NCBI GenBank assembly: GCA_036346205.1
Contig: JARFJB010001987.1
Location: 1,913,001 to 1,977,000, forward strand
DNA from: Vesta saturnalis
Taxonomy: Eukaryota; Arthropoda; Insecta; Coleoptera; Lampyridae
Reading direction: 5' to 3'
Length of the DNA: 64,000 nt
The position numbers and the translations under genes are program-made. Shown here piece after piece: positions 33,636 through 45,380 of the stretch. How positions within the stretch are numbered: position 1 is the first letter of the stretch; each line of letters starts with the position of its first letter. The notes beneath the pieces were generated by a model. It was not told the DNA's origin, did no database searches, and worked only from the letters and a program-made list of their open reading frames with translations.

Positions 33636-33762
33636 ACATTACTAGTATGGAAAGTGACCCATTTCACACGAGTGGGAGAGTGTTGCACGATGCGTTCGTT
33701 AGCCGAGTGCGCCAACCCACGAGATTGAAATGGCACTTTCCATACTAGTAATGTATACTATT
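33636..33762. repeat. palindrome / foldback structure
   Basis: ATTACTAGTATGGAAAGTG near 33638-33656 is the inverse of CACTTTCCATACTAGTAAT near 33731-33750. Pairing continues inward through CCATTTC / GAAATGG and CGAGTGGG / CCCACGAG, leaving a CpG-rich loop of about 30-40 nt. It is a long imperfect hairpin with no coding content, perhaps the core of a MITE. Confidence 0.7.
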
Positions 33763-34954
33763 TTCCGACACCACAAATAATGCACAATCTCAAAAAATAA
33801 AAGTAAATATATTTTTAGATTACTTTAATTTGAGAATTTTATTGTTAATTAAATACAAAGAAAAAAAAAGATTGAATAACAAAAACTTAAAATCAGAACT
33901 ACTTAGAATGGTAGAAATTGAAAGTAATATTATTATTATTGCAATTCGTAAACTGTAAATTGGAGAAGGTGGAGTGAAGGCTTTCGAAGTACTGCACACT
34001 TTAAAAATGTTAGTATTAAAAAAAAGCGGATAACTTTTATTAGAGATGCCAAAAATACATTGACATTTATAAACATTAAAATTAATGGAATTGGAATATT
34101 TCACTTTATTTTTGATTAAACACTTATAAATCACAATGGTTAGATAGTGCCAGGTAAAATGGAATACTCTGAGATCAAGGTCAACATATTTAGTTGGCAT
34201 ACATATCACACTAGAGTGATATTTTACTTTTCAATTCTAGAGTGATATTCGTGACTTTCGCAGTAGGTAATCTGTGTGCTATATGTCATTTTCACATGTG
34301 GTCGTCGGAAAAACCTATTTTACGATAGCAACTCCCTTGGAAATTTTATCTAGTTTTAAATGATTACTATTTACGCAAATCCATGAAATAGTTTATTCAC
34401 ACCACTCAATGTGGTTGGTTTATTATAGTTTCTTTTTAATTTAAAAAGAAACCAAGCACTCGTAGATATAAAGAGTATTTATTTTATTCTGTTCTTAGAA
34501 ATTTTATACGTGCACTGCGAACGCTAACGGCTTCAAGAGTGCATTGATATTATATCTCGGTCACTCGGTTAGGAAGTGTTATTGATCTCTGGCTTTAAAA
34601 TTGAATGACGAATACTGCATTTATTTATTTAGCAGTTTAGTTTTAGGGGTTATAATAATTATTATGTTTGTTTATTCAACAGAAGTAACATGACACGTAA
34701 ATTAAAGATGTATGCGACGCTTTCATTTAAGGCTTTTACGAAATATGATAATTTTCGTAAGTGGAAATGGTATGCAGGAGTTATAATATGTGATTAATTT
34801 TATCGCTTATGGGAATATTATATAAACGAAATTCTTTTTAGAGAGAACTAAATCAGGATTTCTACTTTCAAATTAAATAAGTATAAAATTAAAGGAATGT
34901 AATTTCTCTTTCTGGAAGTAGATGTACTGTTTTAAAAAATTTATTTTATTTCAG

Positions 34955-35105
34955 GAAGCGGCGAGTATCGCGTTAATAATTATTCTGGATACAGACAAAC
35001 AAATGTCAGTATTAATCATAGTCTACCAGGATTTATAACGCGTTTACAGGAAAATCTGACGGAAACGGAGTTGGGGCGATTACGCAATCAATCTAATATA
35101 TGCAG
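34955..35105 (+). CDS. candidate internal exon of an unidentified host gene
   Basis: A 151-bp open segment is preceded by a pyrimidine tract and acceptor (TTTATTTTATTTCAG, AG at 34953-34954) and followed by donor CAG/GTTAGT (GT at 35106-35107). One frame is open across the whole segment for 49 codons (SGEYRVNNYSGYRQTNVSIN ... TETELGRLRNQSNIC); the other two contain stops. Base composition is more GC-rich than its surroundings. No domain is recognised and no partner exon was found nearby. Confidence 0.4.
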
Positions 35106-35839
35106 GTTAGTCGTGTAGGTGTTTACGTATTGTGCTTTTACGCAGGATTACCTAACGAAACAGGCCATACGCACCATTGGTTAAATAGAAGGATGCTAGA
35201 TCAAACAGACCTACACCTTTCGGACAAGCAAAGGTAAAAGAGTCACCTCTACAGGCGTACGCCTTAGGGATGACTCTCTTAGTTATTGTGTAAGGATATT
35301 TGTTTTCCGCGAGCTTGCGCTCCAGGGAAGTATCAGAGTGTTTGGTACTGCGGTGTTTTACAGACAAGATCGATTCATAATCTACCAAAGGAAAAATAAA
35401 ATCTTTCCAATTGGAAGCTGGTCGGATAGATATGATATAAAATTCTACAACTTACCCCAGTGGGCCGGCAGGTAGAAGTAAAATAAAAGCGGCGGTTCAG
35501 TAGGTTGGTGAAAACTTCAGGACAGAAGCGGCAAGATAGTTAATTTGGGACGGGAATGGTAAGATAATTAATCTCACGTCGCGGTTCCACTTACACAGTC
35601 CCCGGAAAAATGAAGTGGTATTCTGGTGGGGTTCTTGCGTGGAAATCTTAAACGATTTCTTTCTTACGGGAGAAGGGGTAAAATTCAATTATTTTAAATG
35701 CACCGGAGCATTTTTCTATAACATAAGCGACCAAAATAAATAATTAATTTGCGGATGTTTGTACAGATTTCTGTATCTTTACAATCAAATATAATTCTTT
35801 ATCTGCATCACTAGTCTTATCAGCTAAAATGGGATCTGA

Positions 35840-36560
35840 AAGTAAGTTTATCAGCTTCCTTGCATAATCTGTTTTGAGAATGTTATGAAGCCTTTGAAAT
35901 ATGAAAACTTTTTGGGTCCGAGCTTAGCAATAAGATGTTAAATAAATCTCGCATAGTTGCTTCTCTTGAGATTTTTCTGGTGTACCATGAATGAACGTGC
36001 AACTTTATAGTATCGATAGTATATTCTTTAAATGAAGCAATATTTACTGTGTATCCACAAGAAATGACAGTAAGCAAGATTCCAATGTGATTGATCAGTT
36101 CTTCATTGATCTCAGTGATCGTTGCTGGCGTACTTGCATTTTTGAAAAACACTCACAGTGTTACCGTCTTTAGATGTGCCGCGACCACCCGATTTTGGCA
36201 AATCAATTAATAAAGTTTGCGAAGAACAATCGGTAATGGCGTTAAAAGTTTTACTATCTACCATTGGTAAAAATAATTTGTGGTGAACATGTATTATTTT
36301 TCCCTTAAATTTACTTGACTGAAACTAATTGAACAACTTGACATTTTAATTTTTCTATTTCAGTTGATATTTCGCAAATAAAATTTTAATTGGCCGCCAC
36401 ATACGTGTTGACGATGGTCTTAAATGTTGCCATAAAACGCGATTTTCTTTTTTAAGTTGTAATGGTACAACACACACTGAAAATAAATGAGAATCATTTA
36501 TTATAGTAGCTTTGTCATCAGTACTGCTCTTGAAAGTAGCATGGACGGTACTTCCATCGC
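35840..36560 (-). pseudogene. relic of an unnamed transposon-associated protein
   Basis: Read on the minus strand, 36560-36360 is open with HLFSVCVVPLQLKKENRVLW and PSSTRMWRPIKI. After a break, MVDSKTFNAITDCSSQ appears near 36265. The piece 36152-35883 contains HSWYTRKISREATMRDLFN and LLSSDPKSF. I recognise this order from an uncharacterised protein family present in many copies in invertebrate genomes, hence probably of mobile origin; the element type is unknown. Frameshifts and an internal deletion make it non-functional. Confidence 0.5.
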
Positions 36561-36810
36561 AACCACCGAGCTAGTAGCGTGACACGACCTGCTTTGCATT
36601 CGAGGTAATGGGTTCGATTCGTTACCATCTACCTTGTATGAGGTTTTTCAAGGGTTTTCCTCGTATATATATATATAGCGGCATGGTCACTGCGTATATG
36701 CACACCATGTGCGGCTACTTAGCCGAATGCTGGGGTAGTATTTTCACCCTCAGAGCCGAACTTCGTTCCTTCCGATCCTATCCTGACCACAATCCTTAAC
36801 CCCACCATGC
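36560..36810 (+). mobile_element. tRNA-derived SINE
   Basis: An A-box-like TAGTAGCGTGAC at 36572-36583 and a B box GGTTCGATTCG at 36611-36621, spaced as in tRNA genes, followed by a non-tRNA body and a short TA repeat. No complete tRNA cloverleaf can be drawn, so it is a SINE and not a functional tRNA gene. Confidence 0.65.
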
Positions 36811-37019
36811 ATATATACGCAATGTATGTATGTACGCTGGGAATCCATAATTATGGCTGAAAGAGCTCAAGGCTTGAGCAGCATCTCTTAAAGAATGAAA
36901 TACATCTATCTGAATTGTTCGATACGAATTCAAATAATGCAAAATTTTTGTTTTCCGGAAATTATTGAAATAGTCTGTTAATTATTTCGTAAATGGTTGA
37001 AGATAGGTATAGGACTTCA

Positions 37020-37240
37020 TACATACGATATATTTATGTTTATTCCGGCCATTAAAAGATAGGATAATATACATGGTGTTCCGTTTGAATTATTTTTAAT
37101 TTTGAGTAGAAGCGACAACACTGCATCTCTGAAAATATTTTTGTTGGATAGAGCATGGTTGCTAATGTAAACTCTCAAATTTTCATCTGTTACTGTACAA
37201 ATAACTGAGATCAATAAGCGTTTCAAACTTTTGGGACACA

Positions 37241-37244
<4 letters not shown>
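37020..37244. mobile_element. DNA-transposon end fragment next to (TA)n
   Basis: On the minus strand the sequence begins CAGTGTGTCCCAAAAGTTTG directly after the TA tract, a Tc1/mariner-style terminus. The other end was not found. Confidence 0.4.

Positions 37245-37294
<50 letters not shown>
37242..37294. repeat. (TA)n microsatellite
   Basis: TA tract exactly between the transposon end at 37244 and the MITE that starts at about 37298. Confidence 0.95.
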
Positions 37295-37296
<2 letters not shown>

Positions 37297-37297
37297 A

Positions 37298-37784
37298 GGA
37301 TGTCTGTGTATAACACTGAAAACGCTTAACTATGGATTTAGATAAAATAAAGACGATTTGGCGAAAAAAATGAATCTGCCGAAATAACGAAACATTGCTC
37401 TAATAGCCATTCGATTTAGCGAAAATTTGCAACTTTTCTCTTGAAAATTAATGTTCTATTAAAATGGTAGCTTTCAATTGTTAGGATTGTGTCGATGGAA
37501 AAAGTTCTGAATGATACTATGACATCATAGTCGTAAAATATAGGAGGCCATGATCTAAAGTCGGCCATATTTTGCTAAAAGGAGCAGCTTAACCGAGTAA
37601 GAAACTGTACCAAATTTTATTAAGTTTCATTACGTCATTGCAAAATGGTTAGCAAAAACGATTATTTTATGGTAAATTTGATCGCTTATATCTTGAAAAG
37701 TAAAAACTTTTACTAAACTTTTTCGCTAAATCGTCTTTATTTTATCCTAATTTACAGTTAAGCGTTGTTGTAATACAGACACTG
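37298..37784. mobile_element. MITE with about 80-bp inverted repeats
   Basis: Left end GATGTCTGTGTATAAC... and right end (inverted) CAGTGTCTGTATTACAAC... match over about 80 bp, including CGCTTAACT and GATAAAATAAAGACGATTT. About 487 bp, no ORF, TA-repeat on both sides. Family unknown. Confidence 0.8.
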
Positions 37785-37785
37785 C

Positions 37786-37818
<33 letters not shown>

Positions 37819-37821
37819 CAG

Positions 37822-37864
<43 letters not shown>
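37785..37864. repeat. interrupted (TA)n microsatellite
   Basis: TA tract with small interruptions lying between the MITE and the next DD41D element. Confidence 0.93.
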
Positions 37865-37865
<1 letters not shown>

Positions 37866-39928
37866 CAGGGTGTATTTTAAAATCACCGACAAACGAAAAT
37901 TGGAGATTCTATGATTCAAAATAAGACAAAAATGATCATAAACGCTTTTCCGAATATGCTTCCTAGCCGAGATACAGGTTGATTAAAAATACTTTTTTAA
38001 GGTTTTTAAGATTCCTCAAAACTACAAAGATATTATACTGAGATTTGGTACACTAAATGTCTAATTAAATACAATTAATCAGGTGAGTTTGAGTCAACTG
38101 ACTCCATCCAGTGGCGTAGAATATTTTAAGTAAAAAAAAACGCACGCCCCTGGTTTTTGAAGAAATGTTTTTGATAGATTCAACATTTAATTCTGCAAAT
38201 AAAATCATACTTAGTATTTTTCGATTCGGCACCTGTTTTTGAAATATTTTGTATTAATATAAACGACCACATTATTCAATAAAAATCAAAATTTGTTTTA
38301 TTTTACAAAAAATAATGCAGTTAACTATTAGGTACATTATTAAGAGATATTGAAGGAATCAAACACAAAATAATTATTTTTATACATATTGTTCAAAATG
38401 TCCTCCTTCCTTTGAATGTAATCTTGTATCTTCTTATCAAATGAACGCTGAAAAATTTGTGGCATAGCCTAATCTCATCGCATACCATCTGTATGCGATT
38501 CCAAAGTTGCTCTCGATTATCAATTTGAACAGAATAGACACGAGTTTTCAGATACCCTACACAAAAATCCAATGGGTTTAAATCTGGCGGTCGTGCCGGC
38601 CACGGTATTTCAGTTCCTCGTCCAATCCAGCGTCCAGGGAACCATGCATTTAAAAATTCTATGACATTTCGTGTAGAATGTGGCGGTGCACCATCATGCA
38701 TGAAGTACATGTTCATTCTAACATCTAAGGGTACGTCGTCAAACAATTCTGGCAAATTTTCTCTCAAAAATTTAAATAGAATTCGCCAGTAAGTCTTTGA
38801 GGAAAACGGATAGGTCCGATTAGGTGATCGTCTAGCATACCTATCCAAATATTTTCGCTAAATCTATGTTGGTGAGCTGTAACTACAGTTGGATGCTGAT
38901 TTTCATCTAACCATTTGTGGGAGTTTATTATTCCATTTCGGGAATACGTTTCTAACAAATTGTATATCTTCAGCATTTTTATTTAAAACCATTCGCAAAA
39001 ATTCATTCGACGAGGATGGCCAGCAGGCAATAATGCATGCACTTTTGTAGGTGAAAGGGATGTAAATTTTGTTCTCGTAAAACTTTCCAAGACTTGCTAT
39101 GCGACACACCAAATTTTAAACCTAGCTCACGCGTACTTATTGATGAATTTTCATAAATTCTATCTAAAATTTTTCCTCAATTTCAACTGGTACATGAGCA
39201 TTTCGTCCGGAATTTTTCTTTCCTTTAAACTTCCATACTTTAACAAGTTACGATGAACGGTTCTAAACGTAGTATGATGTGGATGTCTTCTGTTTGGAAA
39301 TCTTTGTTCATAAAGTCGAGCAGCTGCACGAGCATTGCAATTAGTATTACCATAACATAAATGCATATCGACCAGTCTCGTTTGGAATAATTAATTTTTC
39401 ACAGTAATTAGACACAAACAATGAATTACAAAACACGCGCAAATGCAACTATTTAGCAAACATAAGATACGTAACTGTCAAATGAAAAGCAATCTCTGAT
39501 TTATTAATTTGGTTATTACTGAATAATGTAGTCGTTTATGTTAATGCAAAATATTTCAAAACGGGTGCCGAATCAAAAAATAAATGATTTTATTTGCAGA
39601 ATTAAATGTTGAATTTAAAAAAAATATTTCTTCAAAAAGCAGGGACGTGCGTTTTTTTACTAAAGTGATTAACTTAACATATTCTACGCCACTGGATGGA
39701 GCCAGTTGACTCAAACTCACCTGATTAATTGTACTTAATTAGACATTTAGGTGTACCAAATTTCAGTGCAATATCTATTGTAGTTTTTGAGGAATCTTAA
39801 AAACCTTAAAAAAGTATTTCAACCTGTATCTCGGTTAGGAAGCATTTTCGGAAAAGCGTTTATGATAATTTTTGTCTTATTTTGAATCATAGAATCTCCA
39901 GTTTTCGTTTGTCGGTGAGTTTAAATAC

Positions 39929-39933
<5 letters not shown>
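37866..39933 (-). mobile_element. second DD41D element, about 430-bp inverted repeats
   Basis: The left end CAGGGTGTATTTTAAAATCA and the right end (inverted) AGGGTGTATTTAAACTCACC match. Inverted similarity extends to about 38290 and from about 39500. Each end abuts a (TA)n tract, so the TA target duplication is hidden in the repeat. About 2.07 kb. It is related to, but clearly different from, the element at 29939-32274. Confidence 0.9.
38393..39366 (-). pseudogene. DD41D transposase, frameshifted but nearly full length
   Basis: The N-terminal piece 39366-39160 (ARAAARLYEQRFPNRRHPHH) is the helix-turn-helix region. The middle piece 38976-38764 includes DENQHPTVVTAHQHRFS with the region of the first catalytic Asp. 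The C-terminal piece 38848-38393 contains YFMHDGAPPHSTRN (second Asp) and PPDLNPLDF (third Asp), 41 residues apart by count. Three or four frameshifts break an otherwise recognisable gene of about 320 codons. Confidence 0.88.

Positions 39934-39985
<52 letters not shown>
39934..39985. repeat. (TA)n microsatellite
   Basis: TA tract starting directly at the right end of the DD41D element. Confidence 0.95.
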
Positions 39986-39989
<4 letters not shown>

Positions 39990-42230
39990 GTTTTTCAAAA
40001 TGCCGTTTAACATACGATCGCGTGTGTTTTATTAGAGTTCTCGTCAAGCAAAACAGCAACCTTTCAACTGCTTTCTCAATATTTATTTTAATAAGTCTCA
40101 CGCACGTGTTCGAATATGAATACCATTTTCTCCCTCCATAACTGCAAATTTCTAATAAAATAATTTATAATATACAAAGTGAAGCGACCTGAATCAAACC
40201 AAGCTGTGTAGGATAGGTTCGATAAAAGTAACCAGATCGTCCTTAACAACAAATGTAATAGAAGACCTGCAAACTACTATATGAAGGAAAGCTCATTAAA
40301 ATGCAAATTTTTAAAATTACCGTTCATAAATACTTAATTTTAGCTTTTAAATCATGCATTTTTATCTGTTTTATGTACATTTAAGCATTTTGATACCACT
40401 TTCAGTTGTCCTCAGTAGATAATAACAGTTCTAAAAAATCAGGCTGTCAAATAAATTTATCAAATACAAAAACGCTGACATAAGCCTTCTATAACAACAT
40501 CAATTCATTTTACTGAGAATTAGCAAGATTTTTAACATGTTACATATTGTCTCGAAATCGCATTCTAACGTTAGATGATGTGCATATTTGACAACATAAT
40601 TAATTTGTTTAAACTGATATGATTTACGATACCTGTATTTGTTATCGAAACGTTTCAGTTTGTATAAAACTAATAAAGATACACGATTTCAAGCCTAAAG
40701 GTATGTTAATTATGACAGAAGGCTTATTTTATGATTCTGCCACTTCTATTGCTGTCTTTATATTTTAATTGTTTAGTTTGTAGTAATTTTAAATACGTTA
40801 ACATTGTCTGAACGCCCACAGGATCTATATCTAATCGGCAGTATTAGTGGCCGCCATTGATCGACTTACATAAAGTAATTCAATGAACTGAGGCGCAGCT
40901 AGGTTACACTCACGATATCTCTATAGATCCAGCCTAATTTATCTATACTAATTTAAAACTTGTTCATTAAAAGTCTTTATAAAACTCTTAAAATGCAAGG
41001 TCGTTATAAATTTTCACTTTCTTATTCACAATACAACAAAAAGGTGTATTTCTTTAATTGAAAGTCATCAAATAATTAAATTTGCTTAAATTATTCATAC
41101 TAAATTTAAATATTACCGTTTAAGCTTTTAATTGATGTGTTAAAAAAGTTAGTAGATTCTTTAGGAGCTTGAACATTAATTTACATAATTGCAACGTTAT
41201 TTAAACGCCAAAAGTTTATTTATAGTGTATTGTTGCTAAACACATTATAATTGCAAATACTATCATACCATCCGTAAATGAAGACTTTCCTATAGAAAAT
41301 CTGAAAACGGACGGCCCAAAGAGAAAAGTCAAAACTAACATGAAAGACTAGTCCTAATCAATAAATATCGATATAAATGTAACAGTATTTCGTCATAAAT
41401 CGAGAAATTTGAAAACGGTACCATAAATCTCTAAACAAGTATTATAATTAAAAGGCTAAAGGACTAGCGCAGCATCTCCAATGCTCGTATTCTAAGCCTA
41501 ACCTAAGTTAACCACACAAAAGCTCACGTACGATAGTAAACCATACCTAACTTTAACCTAATCGAATATTACAAACCTCTGGTATTCTAAACCTAACGGA
41601 ACTGAATCTATCGAGAAGACACTAAACTACTTAATGCTAACCTAAACAAAGACTAACTATACAAAACATGATTGATACTGCTCGTACTTGGTAGATGTGT
41701 CTAGAAGACACATCATCACATAACACTCAGAGCCGCCACAAAGCAAATGTTGATTTCCAAATTGACTAAATTGCCCGATAAATTATTTAATCTAAATTAG
41801 AGAAACATTAACGTATAAAATAGTAATCCTGTAATGTCGTTTCGTTGTAACGGAGCATCTAGAATTCTTCTCCAGGAAGCGAAAATGATGTCTTAGTAGA
41901 GATCGTCCGAACAAGTTTATTCGGTGGATCAAGGTTTGCAATATTTGTACCGGTCTAGGTGCGTACCGTGGTAAATGATGGAGAGCACATGTAAGCCGAA
42001 ACATTTGTTTGTGGCTGGGAGTCAATTTCAAACCTTTCAATATTTCTACAGCACTCATCTTTGAAGTTGTATGCGTCCAGTTTTGCAGCAGTAATGCGTT
42101 TTCCAAAGTTACGGTTTATAGTAATATGCTTTCGCCTCCTTTTTTACCTCCCAACGTACATATACATATGTAGGTTACGCAATCGACTTTTTTCACTATT
42201 GCTAAATCGACTTATTATCTCATTTTACGT
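39986..42230. other. AT-rich stretch, no gene seen
   Basis: No protein-like frame with known motifs. The 104-codon minus ORF at 41792-42106 is Arg/His/Leu-rich, unrecognised and without support. Between 41490 and 41650 several CCTAA motifs are scattered but not in tandem. Confidence 0.4.
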
Positions 42231-42254
42231 TTGACAAAGTTTTCCAAAGATAAG

Positions 42255-42440
42255 TCATAATGCCTGTGAGTGTAAGTGAGTGTGAGTGTGAGTGTGAGTG
42301 TGAGCGTGAGTGTAAGTGCGAGTGTGAGTGTGAGTGTGAGTGAGTGTGTGAGTGAGTGAGTGTGAGAGTGCGTGTGTGCGTGCGTGCGTGCGTGTGTGTG
42401 CGTGCATGCGCGCGCGTGCATGTGTGCGTGTTTGTATTTT
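42255..42440. repeat. (GTGTGA)n-type satellite grading into (GTGC)n
   Basis: GT-rich on the plus strand, with GTGAGTGT units followed by GTGCGTGC units. The overlapping His/Thr and Cys/Val repeat ORFs in all frames are artefacts. Confidence 0.95.
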
Positions 42441-44330
42441 TGTATGCTTTTGTACTCTTATTAGAGTTGTTCTGTTCGCATTCACAGTTAACGAGATAAT
42501 TTTCGACTACTCTGTTCGTCAAATTGAAGTGCAGTCGCTTCATATGTAATCTACTACATTAATATTATATAGATTTGTTGAATTTTGCTCTTCTAACTCA
42601 CATCTTAAAATATGAAAATTTTTCGTTGTAAAATTAAATTCCCTATATATTAACTTATCATCGTTATTTGTGGATGGTTTCACAAATTCGGTACAAAATT
42701 CTAAATTTACTTTTAAAATCTAATTATAAATGTTAAAAATGTCCTGAATCTTAATTGAAAGCAACTTAAATCTATCATGAAAACGTGTTATTGATGTCCC
42801 ATGTCCTAAATTAATTATAATGCTGGTGCACTCTGGATTTGGAGACTGTAACCAAATCCCCCCACTCAACTGCACCCTTTCTTCGAATAGTCCTTACAGC
42901 TAGTTTTCTTAACTGCTGTACTAATATTTTACACCGCTATAACTTCCCTGCAACGCTCGCCAGATGCATCTTATCACCAATACCCAATGTTGCATCACCA
43001 ACACATGTTTTAATCAGCCTTAGGTTGGCATCAATGAAATTGGTTATTTTGATGATTACTGAGTAGCATCTTGAGTATTGTGATCTTCACAGAAATGCTC
43101 AACCATTTTTAAGGATCTACATTCTCGATTAAAACCATTTCTAAAAAATAAATCATTAAGAATGGATTTACTATAACTGATAAACATTATACCTGAATAT
43201 CTACCGAACGAACTGCAGCAACAAGTAATGTATGGTAGATTCTATCAAATCTAGAATTTATCGATATAATTAATGCTTAAAATATAAATATGTGGCTTTC
43301 CTGAAGCAATGCAACTGATTTTAAAAGTAACAGGCTAAGTACAAAAGCGAGCTATATAATTATTTGTATAATTATATAATTAATGTTTTAAGCAAAATGA
43401 AAAATGATAAGCATTATACCTAAATTAACTGCGGCAGAAAATAAAACTAAGTAATTTTTGTACAATAGTAGCGAGGTATTCCAAAATTCATTAATATACG
43501 TATTTAATTATTATTTTTAAATGTAATATAAAACTCACCTGATGAACAAGATAACAATTGATATACAGCCATACGTTATATTGCTCTTATATACGTCACG
43601 CACCGGATGTTGCGGTTTTGTGGATGTATTGTCTAGAAACTATATCACACTACTTTAGAGATAATTTTATGATTGTTCTAGAACATTCGGATGTAGAAAT
43701 GTTATTTATTATTGCGCAATTATTCAATCGATATCATTATCTCCCATGTATTAAATATTAATATAAAAAGACATTTATTAACAAATTCGGTGCACTTTAC
43801 GAGTTACTTTGCTAATATTTTTAATAATATATTTGTTAGAATTTTAAATTTTTATCGAGTATTAAATTATAGAAAATGATAGATTACAGGTTGATATAAA
43901 TTTGGGATAGCAATGATAAGAGAATATACTATATTTAAACCTGGATTTGCTTCTTTGTAAAAATGTTATCATAACATCTGTTTCTATGCATTATCGCATT
44001 CATCAGAATGCATAGAATACTCTTCACAGCTTTATTACATAAATAAGAATGATAAGAATACTACAAAAATTATTTTCTTTAGAGATCATTCTAGAAACTA
44101 CATCACCCTCATGTTGTTATTTAATTTATCAACAAAATCCGTTGCAGATGTACTTATTTTGTTTATATGAAAATGTAATTACATATTTATTATCAAATGC
44201 ATTTTTCAATATTGATTTTCAATATCGCTTTATTTTAAACCGCATCGTTACGTCAGCATAAGCATTTCTATACGCTCGGTGACGTCATCGTAAACGTTTA
44301 TATAGATATCGCGCTTTCTACATTTTATAT
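42441..44330. other. AT-rich stretch, no gene seen
   Basis: Short ORFs only, with no recognised motif. Confidence 0.4.
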
Positions 44331-44334
44331 CTAA

Positions 44335-44540
44335 AGCCGAGATTAGCGGAGTGGTAAACAAACAGGTTTACCATACCTACTTTCTCGAGTTTAAATCTCG
44401 CTGTAGGGAAATAATTATTAAAGGCTTTATACTTCCACCGAAAATAGACGCATTAACGTCTTTACCACCAGCAATCAGCTTCCGTAGAATTAGCCCTTCA
44501 GCAGCGGTGAAGAACACACCAGATACCCGAAGAAGCCACC
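44335..44540 (+). mobile_element. second tRNA-derived SINE
   Basis: A good A box TAGCGGAGTGG (44344-44354) and a weaker B-box-like GAGTTTAAATCTC (44387-44399), 43 nt apart as in tRNA genes, followed by a unique body and then directly by GT-rich repeats at 44541, which could be its expanded tail. Different sequence from the SINE at 36560. Confidence 0.55.
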
Positions 44541-44970
44541 AAGTGTGTGCGCTCGTGCGTGCGTGGGTGTCACTATCTCTGTGTGGATGTGTCAGTGTGT
44601 GTCTGTGTGTATCTGTGTGTGTCTGTGTGTACCTGTGTGCGTATGTGCGTGTGCGTGCGCGCGTGGTGTGTTGTGAGTGAGTGTTGTGTGTGTGTCTGTG
44701 TGTGTGTGTGTCTGCGTCCGCGTGTGTGCGCGCGTGCGTGTGCGTGTTTGTGTGTGCGTCTTTGTGTGTGCGTGTTTGTATGTGCGTGTTTGTGTGTATG
44801 CGTGTTTGTGTGTGTTCGTGTGTGTCGTGTGTGATGTGTGTGGTGTATGATGTGTGTACGTGTGTGGTGTGTGCGTGTGTTGTGTGTGCTGTGTGTGCGC
44901 ATGGGTGGTGAGTTGTGTGTGTATGTGTATGTGTGTGTGTGGGGCGTGTCGTGTTTGGTGTGTATGTGGT
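44541..44970. repeat. GT-rich satellite
   Basis: Irregular (GT)n with GTGC, GTCT and GTTT units; all overlapping ORFs are low-complexity artefacts. Confidence 0.95.
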
Positions 44971-45380
44971 GTATTAAAATAAAATTGTCATGGTCAAAGT
45001 TTATTGACCTGCAGATTATTGTTATATTTAGGTTCCTTCTTATTCCTTAAGATAGATAGATATTAATGAGACAAGACTAAAATAAACATGTATTAATTAA
45101 CAGTTGTACATTTTAGATATTCACTGATAACACGACTTATTTTTTAATAACAACTCAGATGACTGTCATGTAGTTTCGTTTTTTATGTATCTCCGATATA
45201 TCTGATACGAGCTTACGCCCTTTTCATACAAAGACAGATTGAACTATACATACATGAGAAGTAACATGTAACATAAATATAAATAATTAACATTTAATGT
45301 AAATGGACCCCTTCTAGTCCTCAATGGACTGTCTGAAATATTATTTTTATTGCCATGTCATTTTATTACTACCTAGGTTG

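Noticed and set aside
33342..33762. Possible hammerhead ribozyme in the palindromic region
   Set aside because: The invariant CUGAUGA and GAAA core elements are not found in the right arrangement.
34173..34181. Isolated TCAAGGTCA outside the Polinton
   Set aside because: A single occurrence is compatible with chance; only the clusters in the Polinton ends are notable.
35152..35388. 78-codon minus-strand ORF with protein-like composition
   Set aside because: No recognised motif, no splice or homology support, and no second copy in the window.
36572..36640. Functional tRNA gene
   Set aside because: A and B boxes are present but no acceptor or anticodon stem can be formed; a SINE head explains it.
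41490..41660. CCTAA motifs suggesting insect telomere repeats
   Set aside because: They are scattered with irregular spacing, not tandem.
41792..42106. 104-codon minus-strand ORF
   Set aside because: Composition is biased to Arg/His/Leu, with no motif or promoter; likely chance.
42215..42549. Several overlapping ORFs rich in His/Thr or Cys/Val
   Set aside because: They are translations of a GT-rich satellite in all frames; composition is fully explained by the repeat.
44547..44911. Cys/Val-rich and His/Thr-rich ORFs
   Set aside because: Same cause: low-complexity GT repeat.
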